A DNA stretch of 64,000 nt from Arcobacter acticola (GTDB lineage Bacteria; Campylobacterota; Campylobacteria; Campylobacterales; Arcobacteraceae), in NCBI RefSeq assembly GCF_013177675.1, contig NZ_CP042652.1, forward strand, positions 2,418,001 to 2,482,000. Direction: 5' to 3'. Below, piece after piece: positions 35,951-46,857 of this stretch (position 1 is its first letter; the number at the start of each line of letters is the position of its first letter). A program made the translations under genes and the position numbers. A model generated the notes under the pieces. The model was given only the letters and a program-made list of their open reading frames with translations. It made no database searches and was not told the origin of the DNA.

Positions 35951-38827
35951 ATCGTCATCTTTTTTTGAAGAAGTAATTACATTAGGTATTGGTTTAGTAG
36001 AAACTACAGGTTTAATAGGTGCTTTATAAGGTTCTTTAGATATTTCTTTTTTCTCTATTTTCATTTCTGATTTTGAAGAAAAATTATCATTTTTTGCTTC
36101 TACTTTTTTAACTAAAACATTATCTTTTTTTAACTGATCTAATGATTTAAATACATTACTTGTAGCACTATCTAATGTACTAGAGAAATTGCTTAAAAGA
36201 TTTTTATCAGGATCAGCTTTACAATCTTCATTTATATAATCTTGTACACTTGAATGTACTAAATTATGATGAACTTTTAACTGTGACCAATTATCTGTTT
36301 TTGTAAATGATTTTCCTATATTTTCTTGTTCTATTAACCATTTACCTAAGGCACATTCATTTGGTTTTGTAACTGTCCATGCTGTTTTTGTAGTTCCAAC
36401 TTTTTCAAAATTTACCATTTTGAATTTTATATGATCATTTTTAAGTTTTGAAATATTAAATACTAAATCAATATCTTGAATTTCTTCTTTTGTTGATATT
36501 TTAAATTTAGCTCTATCTGCAATTTGAAGTAATGTATCAGATAATTTTGAAACTTCATTTGCTAAACCACTAATTGTAGTTGCAGAGTTTGCATTAACTT
36601 GAGTAGCTTGATCAAGAGCATTAACAGCATCATTGATTTGAATAATTCCTTTTTCTTCTTCTCTACTTGCTTGAGATACATCTTCTATTAATGAAATTGT
36701 CTCGTTAATTTTAGTGTTTAAAATTGTGTAACCACTAATCATATTATTAGCAATCACTTTTCCTTCATTTGCTTTTGAAGTAGCAGATGCAACTATCCCT
36801 TTAATCTCTTTAGCAGCTTCAGCACTTCTTGCAGCTAGGTTTCTAACTTCTGCTGCAACAACTGCAAATCCTCGTCCTGCTTCACCTGCAGTTGCCGCTT
36901 CAACGGCTGCATTTAAAGAAAGAATATTTGTTTGGAATGCAATTTGATCAATTACTGTAATTGCATCGTTTATTGATTTTACTTGACTATCTATATCATC
37001 CATAGCTCTTGTAGTTTTAAGTGCTAATGTCTCACCATCTTTTGAAGAAACTTGTAGTTCATTTGCAAGTGTTGACATTTGGTAAACTTTTTGAACGCTT
37101 GATTTTACAATTGATGTAATTTCTTCAACAGCTGCTGCTGTTTCTTCTAGTGAAGCTGCTTGTTCATTTGCTGAAGATGATAATCTATTTGCAGATGTTG
37201 ATAATATAGTTGTATCATTATTTAATTTCTTACCACTTTCTACAATCATTGATAAAAATTCTGAAACTGCAATTCCAATTAGTTGAGAACTTGCAATCAA
37301 TGAAGAAATAATACCATTTGCTTTTGAAGATTCAGTAATTTTACTATTTGGAGTAAAATCTGAATTACCATATTGCATTAAAATATTATTTAAATTAGTT
37401 AAATTATCATTTGTTTTAGAAATCATTGAGTTTATAGAATCTCTTAATTTCATAACTTGTGCATTAGATGAAGTTTTTTCAATTTTATACACATAAAATC
37501 CATTATTAACTTTTTCAATAACAGAGTCAACTTCCTCAATAACTTTTGAATCTTCTTCATATCCAGCTTTTAGTTTACTCACATAACCATTGAAACTATC
37601 TACTAAATGACCTATTTCATCATTTGATGTTTTTTCAATAATATCACTTGAAGAATTATTTGAAGAAATATCTAAAATTGCATCATTTAAATTTTCAAGA
37701 GGTTTTATTATCATTTTTTTAATCAAATAACTATAAATCAAATATACTATAAAAATAGCTATTAGAGAAAAGATAGAAATACTTAAAATTATATTATTTA
37801 TCTCTTCTTTAGTTTTTTCTTCCATTAAAGCAACATCAGCTTCAATATCATCTACATATGCACCCGTACCAATAATCCAATCCCAAGGTTCAAATTTTTG
37901 TACATATGAAAACTTTTCTCGAGGATCACCTTTTTTCTCTGGTCTATCCCAGAAATATTTAACTAAACCACCATCTTTGTTGTTTTTTACAACTTCTACC
38001 ATTTCAACAAAATGTTTTTTCCCTTTAGCATCTTTGTTTTCAGATAAATCTTGTCCAACTAATGCTGGTTTTATTGGATGCATTACCATTTTAGGGCTAG
38101 AATCATTTATCCAAAAATATCCGTCTTTACCATATCTCATGTCAGCAATAGCTTTTTTTGATTCTTCTTGTATTTTAGAAGATACATCAGATACATACTC
38201 ACCTGTTCCAACTACCCAATTATAAGGTTTAAATAGCTTTATAAATGAAACTTTTGGTTGTGGTTTTTCAAATCCTGGTTTTGCCCATACATAATCCACA
38301 AATCCTTCACCATTTTTTTTAGCAAGTGCTGCAAATTCTGAGAAAATTTGTTTTCCCGCATCATCTTTAAATGCAGATAAATCTTTACCATTTAATGCTG
38401 GTTTTATTGGATGAATAACCATTACAGCATTTGTGTCATTAACCCAAAAATAACCGCTATCTCCATATCTTGTGGCATCAACAATTGATTTTAATCTTTG
38501 TTTTAATGCATCTTCTGAAAGAACATCTTTTAATTTAATATATTCTGATTCTAATATTGAAAATAAAAAATTAGTTTGCTTCTTTAAATCATCTTGAACT
38601 TCAACTTTAATCTTATCAATTGCAGTTCTTTCATGATAAGACTCTACTGTTTTCATAGCTAATGAGACATAGTTTTTCAACTCTAATTCTTTTTTAGCAT
38701 AAGATTCTTCTTTGTATCTATTAATATTTTCATTTGAAAGTTTATTAATAGAATAAAGTGAATCAATAGTAACAGACAATGAAACCACAATAATTGTGAT
38801 CCCGACTTCCGCATATTTTTCAAACAA
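35933..38827 (-). CDS. double-Cache methyl-accepting chemotaxis protein with CZB domain and CheR-tether end
   Basis: 964 residues from a TTG start that lies inside the IS1634 end. A remade first membrane segment ([17 protein letters not shown]) is followed by two tandem Cache modules ([20 protein letters not shown] and [20 protein letters not shown]), a second membrane helix ([20 protein letters not shown]), HAMP, the signalling hairpin with [18 protein letters not shown], then a CZB zinc domain ([30 protein letters not shown]) and a tail ending EWESF, which fits the CheR/CheB-binding pentapeptide pattern x-W-x-x-F. The original N-terminus (MFRDISIKGKLLLLSLITII) is at 40763-40846, cut off by IS1634. 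Confidence 0.9.
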   Translation of the reverse strand: MFEKYAEVGITIIVVSLSVTIDSLYSINKLSNENINRYKEESYAKKELELKNYVSLAMKTVESYHERTAIDKIKVEVQDDLKKQTNFLFSILESEYIKLKDVLSEDALKQRLKSIVDATRYGDSGYFWVNDTNAVMVIHPIKPALNGKDLSAFKDDAGKQIFSEFAALAKKNGEGFVDYVWAKPGFEKPQPKVSFIKLFKPYNWVVGTGEYVSDVSSKIQEESKKAIADMRYGKDGYFWINDSSPKMVMHPIKPALVGQDLSENKDAKGKKHFVEMVEVVKNNKDGGLVKYFWDRPEKKGDPREKFSYVQKFEPWDWIIGTGAYVDDIEADVALMEEKTKEEINNIILSISIFSLIAIFIVYLIYSYLIKKMIIKPLENLNDAILDISSNNSSSDIIEKTSNDEIGHLVDSFNGYVSKLKAGYEEDSKVIEEVDSVIEKVNNGFYVYKIEKTSSNAQVMKLRDSINSMISKTNDNLTNLNNILMQYGNSDFTPNSKITESSKANGIISSLIASSQLIGIAVSEFLSMIVESGKKLNNDTTILSTSANRLSSSANEQAASLEETAAAVEEITSIVKSSVQKVYQMSTLANELQVSSKDGETLALKTTRAMDDIDSQVKSINDAITVIDQIAFQTNILSLNAAVEAATAGEAGRGFAVVAAEVRNLAARSAEAAKEIKGIVASATSKANEGKVIANNMISGYTILNTKINETISLIEDVSQASREEEKGIIQINDAVNALDQATQVNANSATTISGLANEVSKLSDTLLQIADRAKFKISTKEEIQDIDLVFNISKLKNDHIKFKMVNFEKVGTTKTAWTVTKPNECALGKWLIEQENIGKSFTKTDNWSQLKVHHNLVHSSVQDYINEDCKADPDKNLLSNFSSTLDSATSNVFKSLDQLKKDNVLVKKVEAKNDNFSSKSEMKIEKKEISKEPYKAPIKPVVSTKPIPNVITSSKKDDDEWESF
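38766..38801. repeat. 36-bp target duplication, left copy (IS1634 copy 2)
   Basis: Matches 40763-40798 at 35 of 36 positions (C at 38774, T at 40771). Lies within the first membrane-helix codons of the chemoreceptor. Confidence 0.88.
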
Positions 38828-40762
38828 ACGCCTTAACTAAGGGATTCCCAATTTTCAAGGGGCACTACTTTTTATAGATTTTAGTATATTTACTGTTAGA
38901 ATTTTCCTAGAATATAGGGTGTTGTATGTTTCTTTAATCCCATAATTCTGTAGAGTTTATTTATATCTACATTTGTTTTTGATGGTATTGCGTATTTAAT
39001 TTTTCTTGTTTTATCTACTAATGTTGAGTGTTGTACAGATAGTAGTAATTCTTTTATCTTTTTAGGAGAAAGTTTTTTATATTGTACTTTTACTCTATAT
39101 TCTAAGTGTCGTACTAAAAAAAGTGCAGCAAAGCTTATAGCTAAATGAGCTTTAACACGACTAGGTTTCCAATGGTATACTGGTCTTATTTTTAAATCAG
39201 ATTTTGTGATTCTAAAAGACTCTTCAACTTGCCATAGATTTGAATATTGAGTAAGTATCTCATCATTAGTTAATTTGGAGTCTTTGTTGACTATTAAACC
39301 TTTTAATCCATCCCAAAGGGCATCTTGAACAATCTTCTCTTCATTGAGTGTTATTGTAAAATCACAAGATGTTGCTTCATCTTTTGTCTCTTCTAGTTGG
39401 AGATATTTTTTGAATCCTTGTGTTGATAGGTGTGTTTTAACTGATCTATTTTTTTGAAGTTTCTCTCTTAGTTTTATAATCCCCTTTTCCCTATCAGTTT
39501 TATCTTTTCGTGCTCTTTTTAGGGAATGTGTTACTATTAATTTTCTACCATTATCCAAAGTGATATTTTTTACTTTTATATCTTCATTTAATTGGAGATA
39601 ATCATTCATATTAAGTATCTGCTCTTTAATACTTTTGGAGATATTTTTTATTCTTGCTCCAACGATATAATTAAACTTATGTTCCTCTAGTTGATCTAGC
39701 TCTTGTAGGTTATTTTTATTAAACATACCACTATCTGCTACATATACAACATTATCTATATTGTATTTCTCTCTTAGTATCTTTAAACTTGGAATTAAAG
39801 TATGTCCATCAAAGGTATCACCACTAAATGCTTCATATCCTATTGGTAATCCCTCTTTAGTTACCATAAGTGCTAATACTACTTGAGGCTGATTAAATTT
39901 TAAATCTTTACTATAACCGTTCTTCTTTAAAGCATCTTCACCTGTATCTTCTGTAAAAGATTCAAAGTAGATAGTTGTTGCATCAAAGTATATTACATCT
40001 ATCTTATCCCCAAACAGTTCTTTAGTTTTATTATAAGAAAGGGTATTAAGTTTAGCAATAGCTATATCATCAAGTTTATCCATCATACGATATACTTTAT
40101 CTAAATCGATCTCTACACCATACTTCTCTTCTAAATCAGCAACACTTCCCCTTTTACTATCAGGATTTGCTATTCTAGAGATCACCATCTCTTTGAATAT
40201 TTTAGCAACAGATACATTTCTAGCAGGATTAGCTATGATTGAACCAACTTTTAATTCATCATATAACTTTCCATATATATCATGAATACCAGTTATTGTT
40301 CTACTCTCCTCTTCTAAGTTTCTTATATCAACATTATAATCTTCATCACTATAGATACTTTGATCATATTTACCTTCTAAAGTTAAATCTTCTATCAACT
40401 CTTCTGCTTGAAACAATGATTCTTTATCAACATTTTCCAAAGTTATTTGGATAGATTTAGCTAATAATCTTAATTCATCTAGCTGCTCATCATTATAAGC
40501 AACACCAATATGCTTTACAATAGTTTGCACTACCTTACCATTTACCCTTGATGATTCTACTAACTGTACTGATTTATTATATTTATCTTTTGATTTACTT
40601 TTTATTCTTACAAACATAACAGAATTTTACCATAATCTATAATAAATGTCAATATATAAATATAGTGGGGCACTACAAGGATCATAAAATATTTATAGTG
40701 CTAAAACAAGGGATTCTTTAGAGTTTATTGTGCGTATTTGTAGTGCTTTTACGGAAGTCAGG
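38802..40762 (-). mobile_element. IS1634-family element, copy 2 (intact)
   Basis: 1961 bp with ends CCCGACTTCCG and CGGAAGTCAGG, same as copy 1; only one difference noticed between copies (CACCTTAAC against CGCCTTAAC near the left end). It carries an uninterrupted transposase gene. It is inserted 27 codons into the chemoreceptor gene. Confidence 0.94.
38896..40617 (-). CDS. IS1634-family transposase
   Basis: 573 residues. N-terminal MFVRIKSKSKDKYNKSVQLV, typical of IS1634; catalytic D in YFDATTIYFES, D in YVADSGMFNKN, E in WQVEESFRITKSDLKI with the IS4-type Y-x2-R-W-x-V-E-like spacing, and a C-terminal VKAHLAISFAALFLVRHLEY. Complete and probably the source of activity for both copies. Confidence 0.94.
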   Translation of the reverse strand: MFVRIKSKSKDKYNKSVQLVESSRVNGKVVQTIVKHIGVAYNDEQLDELRLLAKSIQITLENVDKESLFQAEELIEDLTLEGKYDQSIYSDEDYNVDIRNLEEESRTITGIHDIYGKLYDELKVGSIIANPARNVSVAKIFKEMVISRIANPDSKRGSVADLEEKYGVEIDLDKVYRMMDKLDDIAIAKLNTLSYNKTKELFGDKIDVIYFDATTIYFESFTEDTGEDALKKNGYSKDLKFNQPQVVLALMVTKEGLPIGYEAFSGDTFDGHTLIPSLKILREKYNIDNVVYVADSGMFNKNNLQELDQLEEHKFNYIVGARIKNISKSIKEQILNMNDYLQLNEDIKVKNITLDNGRKLIVTHSLKRARKDKTDREKGIIKLREKLQKNRSVKTHLSTQGFKKYLQLEETKDEATSCDFTITLNEEKIVQDALWDGLKGLIVNKDSKLTNDEILTQYSNLWQVEESFRITKSDLKIRPVYHWKPSRVKAHLAISFAALFLVRHLEYRVKVQYKKLSPKKIKELLLSVQHSTLVDKTRKIKYAIPSKTNVDINKLYRIMGLKKHTTPYILGKF

Positions 40763-40798
40763 AATAGTAATAGACAATGAAACCACAATAATTGTGAT
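40763..40798. repeat. 36-bp target duplication, right copy (IS1634 copy 2)
   Basis: Partner of 38766-38801. Confidence 0.88.
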
Positions 40799-40846
40799 CA
40801 AAGATAATAGTAACAACTTACCTTTTATTGATATATCTCTAAACAT
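40763..40846 (-). pseudogene. original 5' end of the double-Cache chemoreceptor gene
   Basis: ATG at 40846 followed by FRDISIKGKLLLLSLITIIV, the cytoplasmic start and first half of membrane helix 1. The frame enters the IS1634 end after codon 28 and stops soon after. The right copy of the 36-bp duplication (40763-40798) lies inside it. The 156 bases upstream (40847-41002) hold the presumed promoter; nothing else seen there. Confidence 0.85.
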
Positions 40847-41002
40847 CAGGATTCTCCATATATTAATTTATGTAATATATTACCTTTTGTAAGATTAAAA
40901 TGCAACTGTGATTTAATTATTTAAAAATAAATAGCTCTTATTTACTCAAAATAAGCATTATGGCAAAGTAATTTTGTATTAATTATCAAATACTAAGATA
41001 AA

Positions 41003-42547
41003 TTATTTTAATAAGTTTTTTGCAAATTCAAAGGCTTCACTTGTGATATTTTCACCACTAATCATCCTTGCAATTTCATTTATTCTTTCTTTTTCATTTA
41101 GTAATTTAACATTTGAAATTCCATTGTGTTTATCAACTAAAAAATGTTGATTTGCACTTGATGTTAACTGTGGTTGATGTGAAATTGCAAAGATTTGATA
41201 AGATTTACTAAGTTTTATTAATACTTTTGAAATAGCGTCACTCTCTTTTCCACTTAAATTTGCATCTATTTCATCTAAAAATAAGATTCCATTATCAACA
41301 ATATCAAACTCACTCATTGAAGTCAAAAGTGCAAGTCTTAATCTATTATATTCTCCTGAACTTATTGTTTCTAAAGAAACTCCATTTAATTCAAAAAGGA
41401 TATTATCAATACCTGAATTATCTAATTGTTTTTCTTCTAAAATTATTTTTGCATTACTTAAATATAAAAATTTAAGATATTCGTTTATTTTATTTTCTAG
41501 TATTAGTGAAGTTTCTTTTCTATATTTTGATATTTCTAAAGAAAGTACTGATAGCTCTTCATTTATTCTTTTATAATCTTTTTCTAATTTTTCTTTTTGA
41601 AAAGATATATTTTCATATGATTCTAACTCTTTTTTCTTCTGTTCTTTATATTTTAAACACTCTTCAATAGAACCAAATCTTTTTTGCAGGGATGCTAATT
41701 TTTCAATTCTATCTAAAACATTTTCTATATTTATATCTTCAAGTTCATATAAAGAGTCATTAAACTTTTCAAATACATTGTTAAGCTCATTCATTGCTTC
41801 GTCAAAAAATGAAGAATCAACTTCCATTAATTCCAAAGCATTAGTAACATTTTGATTAAATTCCATTATTCCTGAAGCTTTTTTTATTGCAACTTCAATT
41901 TTCTCTTTTTTTGATAATCTTTTTTTTATTAAATTTAACTCTTCGTATTCATCGATACTTGGATTAATTTGCTCTATTTTATCTATTTCAAATTTTGCAA
42001 ACTCTTTTAAATCTTCTAATTTATTTTCATCTTCTAATATCTTTTTTAACTCTTTTTTTATTTGTAAGAAATCTAAATATAAAGTGTCAAATGAACTTTT
42101 AATCTCTACAAACTCTTTTTTATTTTTTGAGCTAAGCTTATCTAGAAAAACTACTAATTTATGACTATCAAATTCAGAAGTGTCTTTTAGGTTTAGATGT
42201 TTAATAAGCATTGTTGAAAGATTATTTAGATTTTTCTTTGAGATTGTTTGATTATTTAAAAAATATCTTACTTTTTCTTTTTTTATACTTTTAATAACAA
42301 TATCATCATCAAGTGAAATATCATATGACTCATCAGAAAAGTTCAAATTATCTAACTGTATTTCACCTAAGTTTGCTTTTACTTCTGATAATGCAAATAA
42401 AGATAATATGGCTTGCATTAAGATTGATTTTCCAGCACCACTTGGACCTGTAAAAATATTTAAACCTTTTTTAAATTCTAAATCAACTTCCTTAAAAGAT
42501 AAACACTCTTTTAAATATACTCTATTAATCAAATTTAATTTCCCCAT
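41003..42547 (-). CDS. recN: DNA repair protein RecN
   Basis: 514 residues, an SMC-like ATPase: Walker A TGPSGAGKSILMQA near residue 35, long coiled-coil arms with Glu/Lys-rich helices, signature SSGEYNRLRLALL and Walker B GILFLDEIDANLSG. Slightly shorter than E. coli RecN (553), as in other Campylobacterota. Acts in double-strand-break repair. It overlaps nadK by 13 bases. Confidence 0.93.
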   Translation of the reverse strand: MGKLNLINRVYLKECLSFKEVDLEFKKGLNIFTGPSGAGKSILMQAILSLFALSEVKANLGEIQLDNLNFSDESYDISLDDDIVIKSIKKEKVRYFLNNQTISKKNLNNLSTMLIKHLNLKDTSEFDSHKLVVFLDKLSSKNKKEFVEIKSSFDTLYLDFLQIKKELKKILEDENKLEDLKEFAKFEIDKIEQINPSIDEYEELNLIKKRLSKKEKIEVAIKKASGIMEFNQNVTNALELMEVDSSFFDEAMNELNNVFEKFNDSLYELEDINIENVLDRIEKLASLQKRFGSIEECLKYKEQKKKELESYENISFQKEKLEKDYKRINEELSVLSLEISKYRKETSLILENKINEYLKFLYLSNAKIILEEKQLDNSGIDNILFELNGVSLETISSGEYNRLRLALLTSMSEFDIVDNGILFLDEIDANLSGKESDAISKVLIKLSKSYQIFAISHQPQLTSSANQHFLVDKHNGISNVKLLNEKERINEIARMISGENITSEAFEFAKNLLK

Positions 42548-43401
42548 CTTAGTTTTTCATTTAATACTTCAAAATAATTTCTTTGTACCCTATGAATCAT
42601 TTTAGCTTTCTTTGATGCAATTTTTATTTTTATAGATTGGTTTTGTTCAACTTCATAAATATCTTGACCATCTACAATAACAACCGCTCCTTGATTGTCA
42701 ATTATTTTAAATTCAATTTCAAAATCAGCAGGCATTACAAGAGGTCTTTGTGTTAAAGAATGAGGAGCAACAGGAGTTACAATAAATGCTTCTGTTAAAG
42801 GATAAACAATTGGTCCTCCAACTGATAAATTATAGGCAGTTGAACCTGTTGGTGTTGAAACTATAACCCCATCACCATCATAAGAATTAAAGTGTTTACC
42901 ATCAATTTTTGCAGATATTTTTATCATAGAAGAGATTGATTTTCTTGAAATCACAATATCATTAAAAGCAACAAATTTATTTAAATTTACACTTCCTTCA
43001 ACCATCATTCTATTATCAATTTTATATATATTATTTTTTAAATCTTTTATAAAACTAGGTAATTGCTCCATTGAAATATCAGTTAAAAATCCTAAGGTTC
43101 CAAGATTAATTCCCAAAACAGGTTTATCATATTTAAAAGATTTTCTAACTACTGAAAGTAAAGTTCCATCTCCTCCGACTGAGATTAGAAAGTCAACTTT
43201 ACGACATAAATCGTTTAAAGGAATACCTTTTAAAGATATCATATTTGCAGAATTATCTTCTAATAATATTTCAATATCAGCTTTTTGGAATAATTCTTTA
43301 ATTTTTAAATATATCTCTTTTAGTTCTGGGCTTGAAGGCCTTAATATAATTCCAGCACTTTTTATATTAGGTAATAATTCAAAATTTTTTTCTATTCTCA
43401 T
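42535..43401 (-). CDS. nadK: NAD kinase
   Basis: 288 residues. GGDGTLLSVVRKS (catalytic GGDG), GINLGTLGFL, and SYDGDGVIVSTPTGSTAYNLS mark the NAD/ATP-NAD kinase family, which phosphorylates NAD to NADP. Complete. Confidence 0.95.
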   Translation of the reverse strand: MRIEKNFELLPNIKSAGIILRPSSPELKEIYLKIKELFQKADIEILLEDNSANMISLKGIPLNDLCRKVDFLISVGGDGTLLSVVRKSFKYDKPVLGINLGTLGFLTDISMEQLPSFIKDLKNNIYKIDNRMMVEGSVNLNKFVAFNDIVISRKSISSMIKISAKIDGKHFNSYDGDGVIVSTPTGSTAYNLSVGGPIVYPLTEAFIVTPVAPHSLTQRPLVMPADFEIEFKIIDNQGAVVIVDGQDIYEVEQNQSIKIKIASKKAKMIHRVQRNYFEVLNEKLRWGN

Positions 43402-43481
43402 AATACACCTAGCTTTATTTATAAATTTATTTAAATTATTTTATCCAATTATTTTAATAACTTAAGTAAATTTAATCAAAA

Positions 43482-43513
43482 AAAAGGGGATATGCAAATG
43501 CATATCCCCTTTT
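43482..43513 (-). terminator. terminator of the str operon
   Basis: A perfect 15-bp stem (43482-43496 with 43499-43513) with A-run on the plus strand at 43478-43485, i.e. a U-run on the minus-strand transcript. Strong intrinsic terminator after fusA. Confidence 0.8.
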
Positions 43514-43608
43514 GGTGTAATTACGAAATCATAAATTTCTATTACACATACAAAAGCTCGTTAATAGCTATAAATGACACGCAAGTGTCATTTACTTAAC
43601 GCTATTAA
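43514..43608 (-). repeat. nested hairpins in the fusA 3' region
   Basis: Two further inverted repeats lie between the terminator and fusA: GTGTAAT..ATTACAC (about 43516-43548) and a two-tier structure TTAATAGC..GCTATTAA (43561-43608) enclosing AAATGACAC-GCAA-GTGTCATTT (43572-43593). The outer tier reaches the fusA stop codon. Confidence 0.6.
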
Positions 43609-45710
43609 CCATTTCTTTTTTTGATGATTTCTTCAGAAACATTTTTTGGAACTTCTGAATAGTTATCGAAAATCATAGAATAAGTCGCTCTACCTTGAGA
43701 CATTGATCTTAAGTCAGTAGAATAACCGAACATTTCAGATAATGGAATCATAGCAACAACTAGTTTAACACCAGCTCTGTCATCCATAGATTGAACTTGT
43801 CCTCTTCTTTTATTACAATCCCCAATAACATCTCCCATATAATCTTCAGGAGTTTCAATTTCAACTTTCATAATTGGTTCTAAGATTACAGCTTGAGCAG
43901 CAGCAGATCTACAACCTTGTTTGAATCCCATAGAAGCAGCAAGTTTAAATGCCATTTCAGATGAATCCACATCATGGTAAGAACCATCATAAACAGAAAC
44001 TTCAATGTTAACCATTGGGTAACCAGCTAAGATACCACCTTGCATTGCTTCAAAACAACCTTTTTCAACTGCAGGAATATACTCTTTTGGAATAACCCCA
44101 CCTTTAATATCATTGTTAAATTTGAAGTTTTCTTCGCTTCCAACTAATGGTTTAATGTCTAAATATACGTGACCGTATTGACCTTTACCACCTGATTGTT
44201 TTGCGTATTTATACTCTTGTTTAACAGCGTTTTTAATTGTTTCTCTATAAGCAACTTGAGGAGCACCAACTTCAGCTTCTACTTTGAATTCTCTTTTCAT
44301 TCTATCTACAAGAATTTCAAGGTGTAATTCACCCATTCCTGAAATAATAGTTTGTCCAGTTTCTTCATCAGTATTAACTCTAAATGATGGATCTTCTTCT
44401 GCAAGTTTACCTAAAGCAATACCCATTTTTTCTTGGTCAGCTTTAGTTTTTGGCTCAACTGCAACAGAAATAACAGGTTCTGGGAATTCCATTCTTTCTA
44501 AGATAACAGGATCTTTTTCAGAAGCTAAAGTATCTCCAGTGATTGTATATTTTAAACCAACAACAGCACCGATTTCTCCAGCATAAAGCTCTTTGATTTC
44601 TTCTCTGTTATTTGCATGCATTTTAAGTAATCTTCCGATTCTTTCTTTTTTCATTTTTGTAGAGTTATAAACATAAGTTCCAGATTCTAAAACTCCTCTA
44701 TAAACTCTTGCAAATGTTAACTGTCCAACAAATGGGTCAGTCATAATTTTAAATGCTAAAGCAGCTACTTCACCAGCATCTGTTGAAGGAACGATAACTG
44801 GTTCACCATCTTGAGTTTCACCTCTAATGTCTTCAACTTCAGTTGGAGCTGGTAAATACATAGCAACAGCATCAAGTAAAGTTTGAACACCTTTGTTTTT
44901 GAAAGCTGTTCCACAAGTCATTGGAGTAATAGTCATATTTAAACAACCAGCTTTAATACCTGCAGTGATTTCTTCTTCAGTTAATTCAATACCTTCAAGG
45001 TATTTTTCCATTAACTCTTCGATTGACTCAGCAGCTGCTTCAATCATTTTTTCTCTATACTCTTGTGCCATATCCATCATATCAGCTGGAATTTCTTCAA
45101 CGTGATAGTTTGAACCCATAGCTGCATCTTCATCCCAAACGATAGCTTTCATTTGAACTAAATCTACAATACCTTTGAAGTTCTCTTCAGCACCGATTGG
45201 TAATTGAATAGGAACAGCATTTGATTTTAATCTTTCATTTACTTGTTTTAAAACATTATAAAAATCTGCACCAGTTCTATCCATTTTATTAACGAATATC
45301 ATTCTTGGTACTCTATATTTATTAGCTTGTCTCCAAACAGTTTCAGATTGTGGTTGAACCCCACCAACTGAACAGAATACTGCAACAGCTCCATCAAGAA
45401 CCCTCATAGATCTTTCAACTTCAATAGTAAAGTCAACGTGACCTGGAGTGTCAATGATGTTAATCATTAATTGCTCTTTAGTTTTTGGGTGAGTCCAGTT
45501 ACAAGTAGTAGCAGCAGAAGTAATTGTAATACCTCTTTCTTGCTCTTGTTCCATCCAGTCCATTGTTGCAGCACCTTCATGAACCTCACCAATTTTATGA
45601 GATACACCTGTGTAGAATAAAATTCTTTCAGTAGTTGTAGTTTTTCCAGCATCAATGTGAGCTGCAATACCAATATTTCTAACTCTGTTAAGTGGTGTTT
45701 TTCTAGCCAT
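43605..45710 (-). CDS. fusA: elongation factor G
   Basis: 701 residues. GTPase domain with [24 protein letters not shown] and [10 protein letters not shown]; domains II-V follow in order, ending [13 protein letters not shown]. Catalyses ribosomal translocation. Third gene of the str operon, 9 bases after rpsG. Confidence 0.98.
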   Translation of the reverse strand: MARKTPLNRVRNIGIAAHIDAGKTTTTERILFYTGVSHKIGEVHEGAATMDWMEQEQERGITITSAATTCNWTHPKTKEQLMINIIDTPGHVDFTIEVERSMRVLDGAVAVFCSVGGVQPQSETVWRQANKYRVPRMIFVNKMDRTGADFYNVLKQVNERLKSNAVPIQLPIGAEENFKGIVDLVQMKAIVWDEDAAMGSNYHVEEIPADMMDMAQEYREKMIEAAAESIEELMEKYLEGIELTEEEITAGIKAGCLNMTITPMTCGTAFKNKGVQTLLDAVAMYLPAPTEVEDIRGETQDGEPVIVPSTDAGEVAALAFKIMTDPFVGQLTFARVYRGVLESGTYVYNSTKMKKERIGRLLKMHANNREEIKELYAGEIGAVVGLKYTITGDTLASEKDPVILERMEFPEPVISVAVEPKTKADQEKMGIALGKLAEEDPSFRVNTDEETGQTIISGMGELHLEILVDRMKREFKVEAEVGAPQVAYRETIKNAVKQEYKYAKQSGGKGQYGHVYLDIKPLVGSEENFKFNNDIKGGVIPKEYIPAVEKGCFEAMQGGILAGYPMVNIEVSVYDGSYHDVDSSEMAFKLAASMGFKQGCRSAAAQAVILEPIMKVEIETPEDYMGDVIGDCNKRRGQVQSMDDRAGVKLVVAMIPLSEMFGYSTDLRSMSQGRATYSMIFDNYSEVPKNVSEEIIKKRNG

Positions 45711-45719
45711 TTATAATTC

Positions 45720-46190
<471 letters not shown>

Positions 46191-46198
46191 CTATCCTT

Positions 46199-46582
46199 CT
46201 ACTTTTTCTTAGCTTTTGCTTTTTTTGTACCATATTTAGATCTTGCAACAGTTCTGTTAGCAACACCAGCAGTATCTAAAGCACCTCTTACGATGTGGTA
46301 TTTAACCCCAGGTAAATCCTTAACTCTTCCCCCTCTTACTAGAACAATTGAGTGCTCTTGTAAGTTGTGACCTTCACCACCGATATATGAAATTACTTCA
46401 TATCCAGATGTTAATCTAACTTTCGCAACTTTTCTTAAAGCCGAGTTAGGTTTTTTTGGAGTTGTAGTATATACTCTTGTACATACTCCTCTTCTTTGTG
46501 GGCAACTTTCTAACGCTGGCGATTTAGATTTTTTTATAACCTTTTTTCGCTCATTTCTTACAAGCTGATTGATTGTAGGCAT
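46199..46582 (-). CDS. rpsL: 30S ribosomal protein S12
   Basis: 127 residues. [11 protein letters not shown] contains K43/K44 (E. coli K42/K43), the unmutated state at the classical streptomycin-resistance positions; the [10 protein letters not shown] loop is also normal. Leads the str operon. Confidence 0.98.
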   Translation of the reverse strand: MPTINQLVRNERKKVIKKSKSPALESCPQRRGVCTRVYTTTPKKPNSALRKVAKVRLTSGYEVISYIGGEGHNLQEHSIVLVRGGRVKDLPGVKYHIVRGALDTAGVANRTVARSKYGTKKAKAKKK

Positions 46583-46612
46583 TTCTTTCCTTTATATAAA
46601 TTGGTTTGAGTA

Positions 46613-46642
46613 ATTATAGCCTTACCCATGCTTCTCGTGCAA
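46613..46642 (-). promoter_or_regulatory. promoter of the rpsL-rpsG-fusA operon
   Basis: On the minus strand: TTGCAC (plus 46637-46642), 18 bases, TATAAT (plus 46613-46618), about 30 bases before the rpsL start. Good sigma-70 match. The gap 46643-46857 also must hold the divergent MFS promoter, but no clear box is visible there. Confidence 0.65.
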
Positions 46643-46857
46643 ATTCAACATTTTAGTTGAAACGATACTCCCATTCTAGGAAACATAAATTGTTTTAGTT
46701 TTCTAAAAAAGTGCGTGATTATACTGAATATATACTTAATTATTGTTTAGCTTAATTTTATTTTTCAGTATAAATAATTCTATATTTAAGTATAAAATAA
46801 AATATTCCTACTAGAATTCGGAAATATTTTATAAAAATTCAATAAAAGATACTATTT

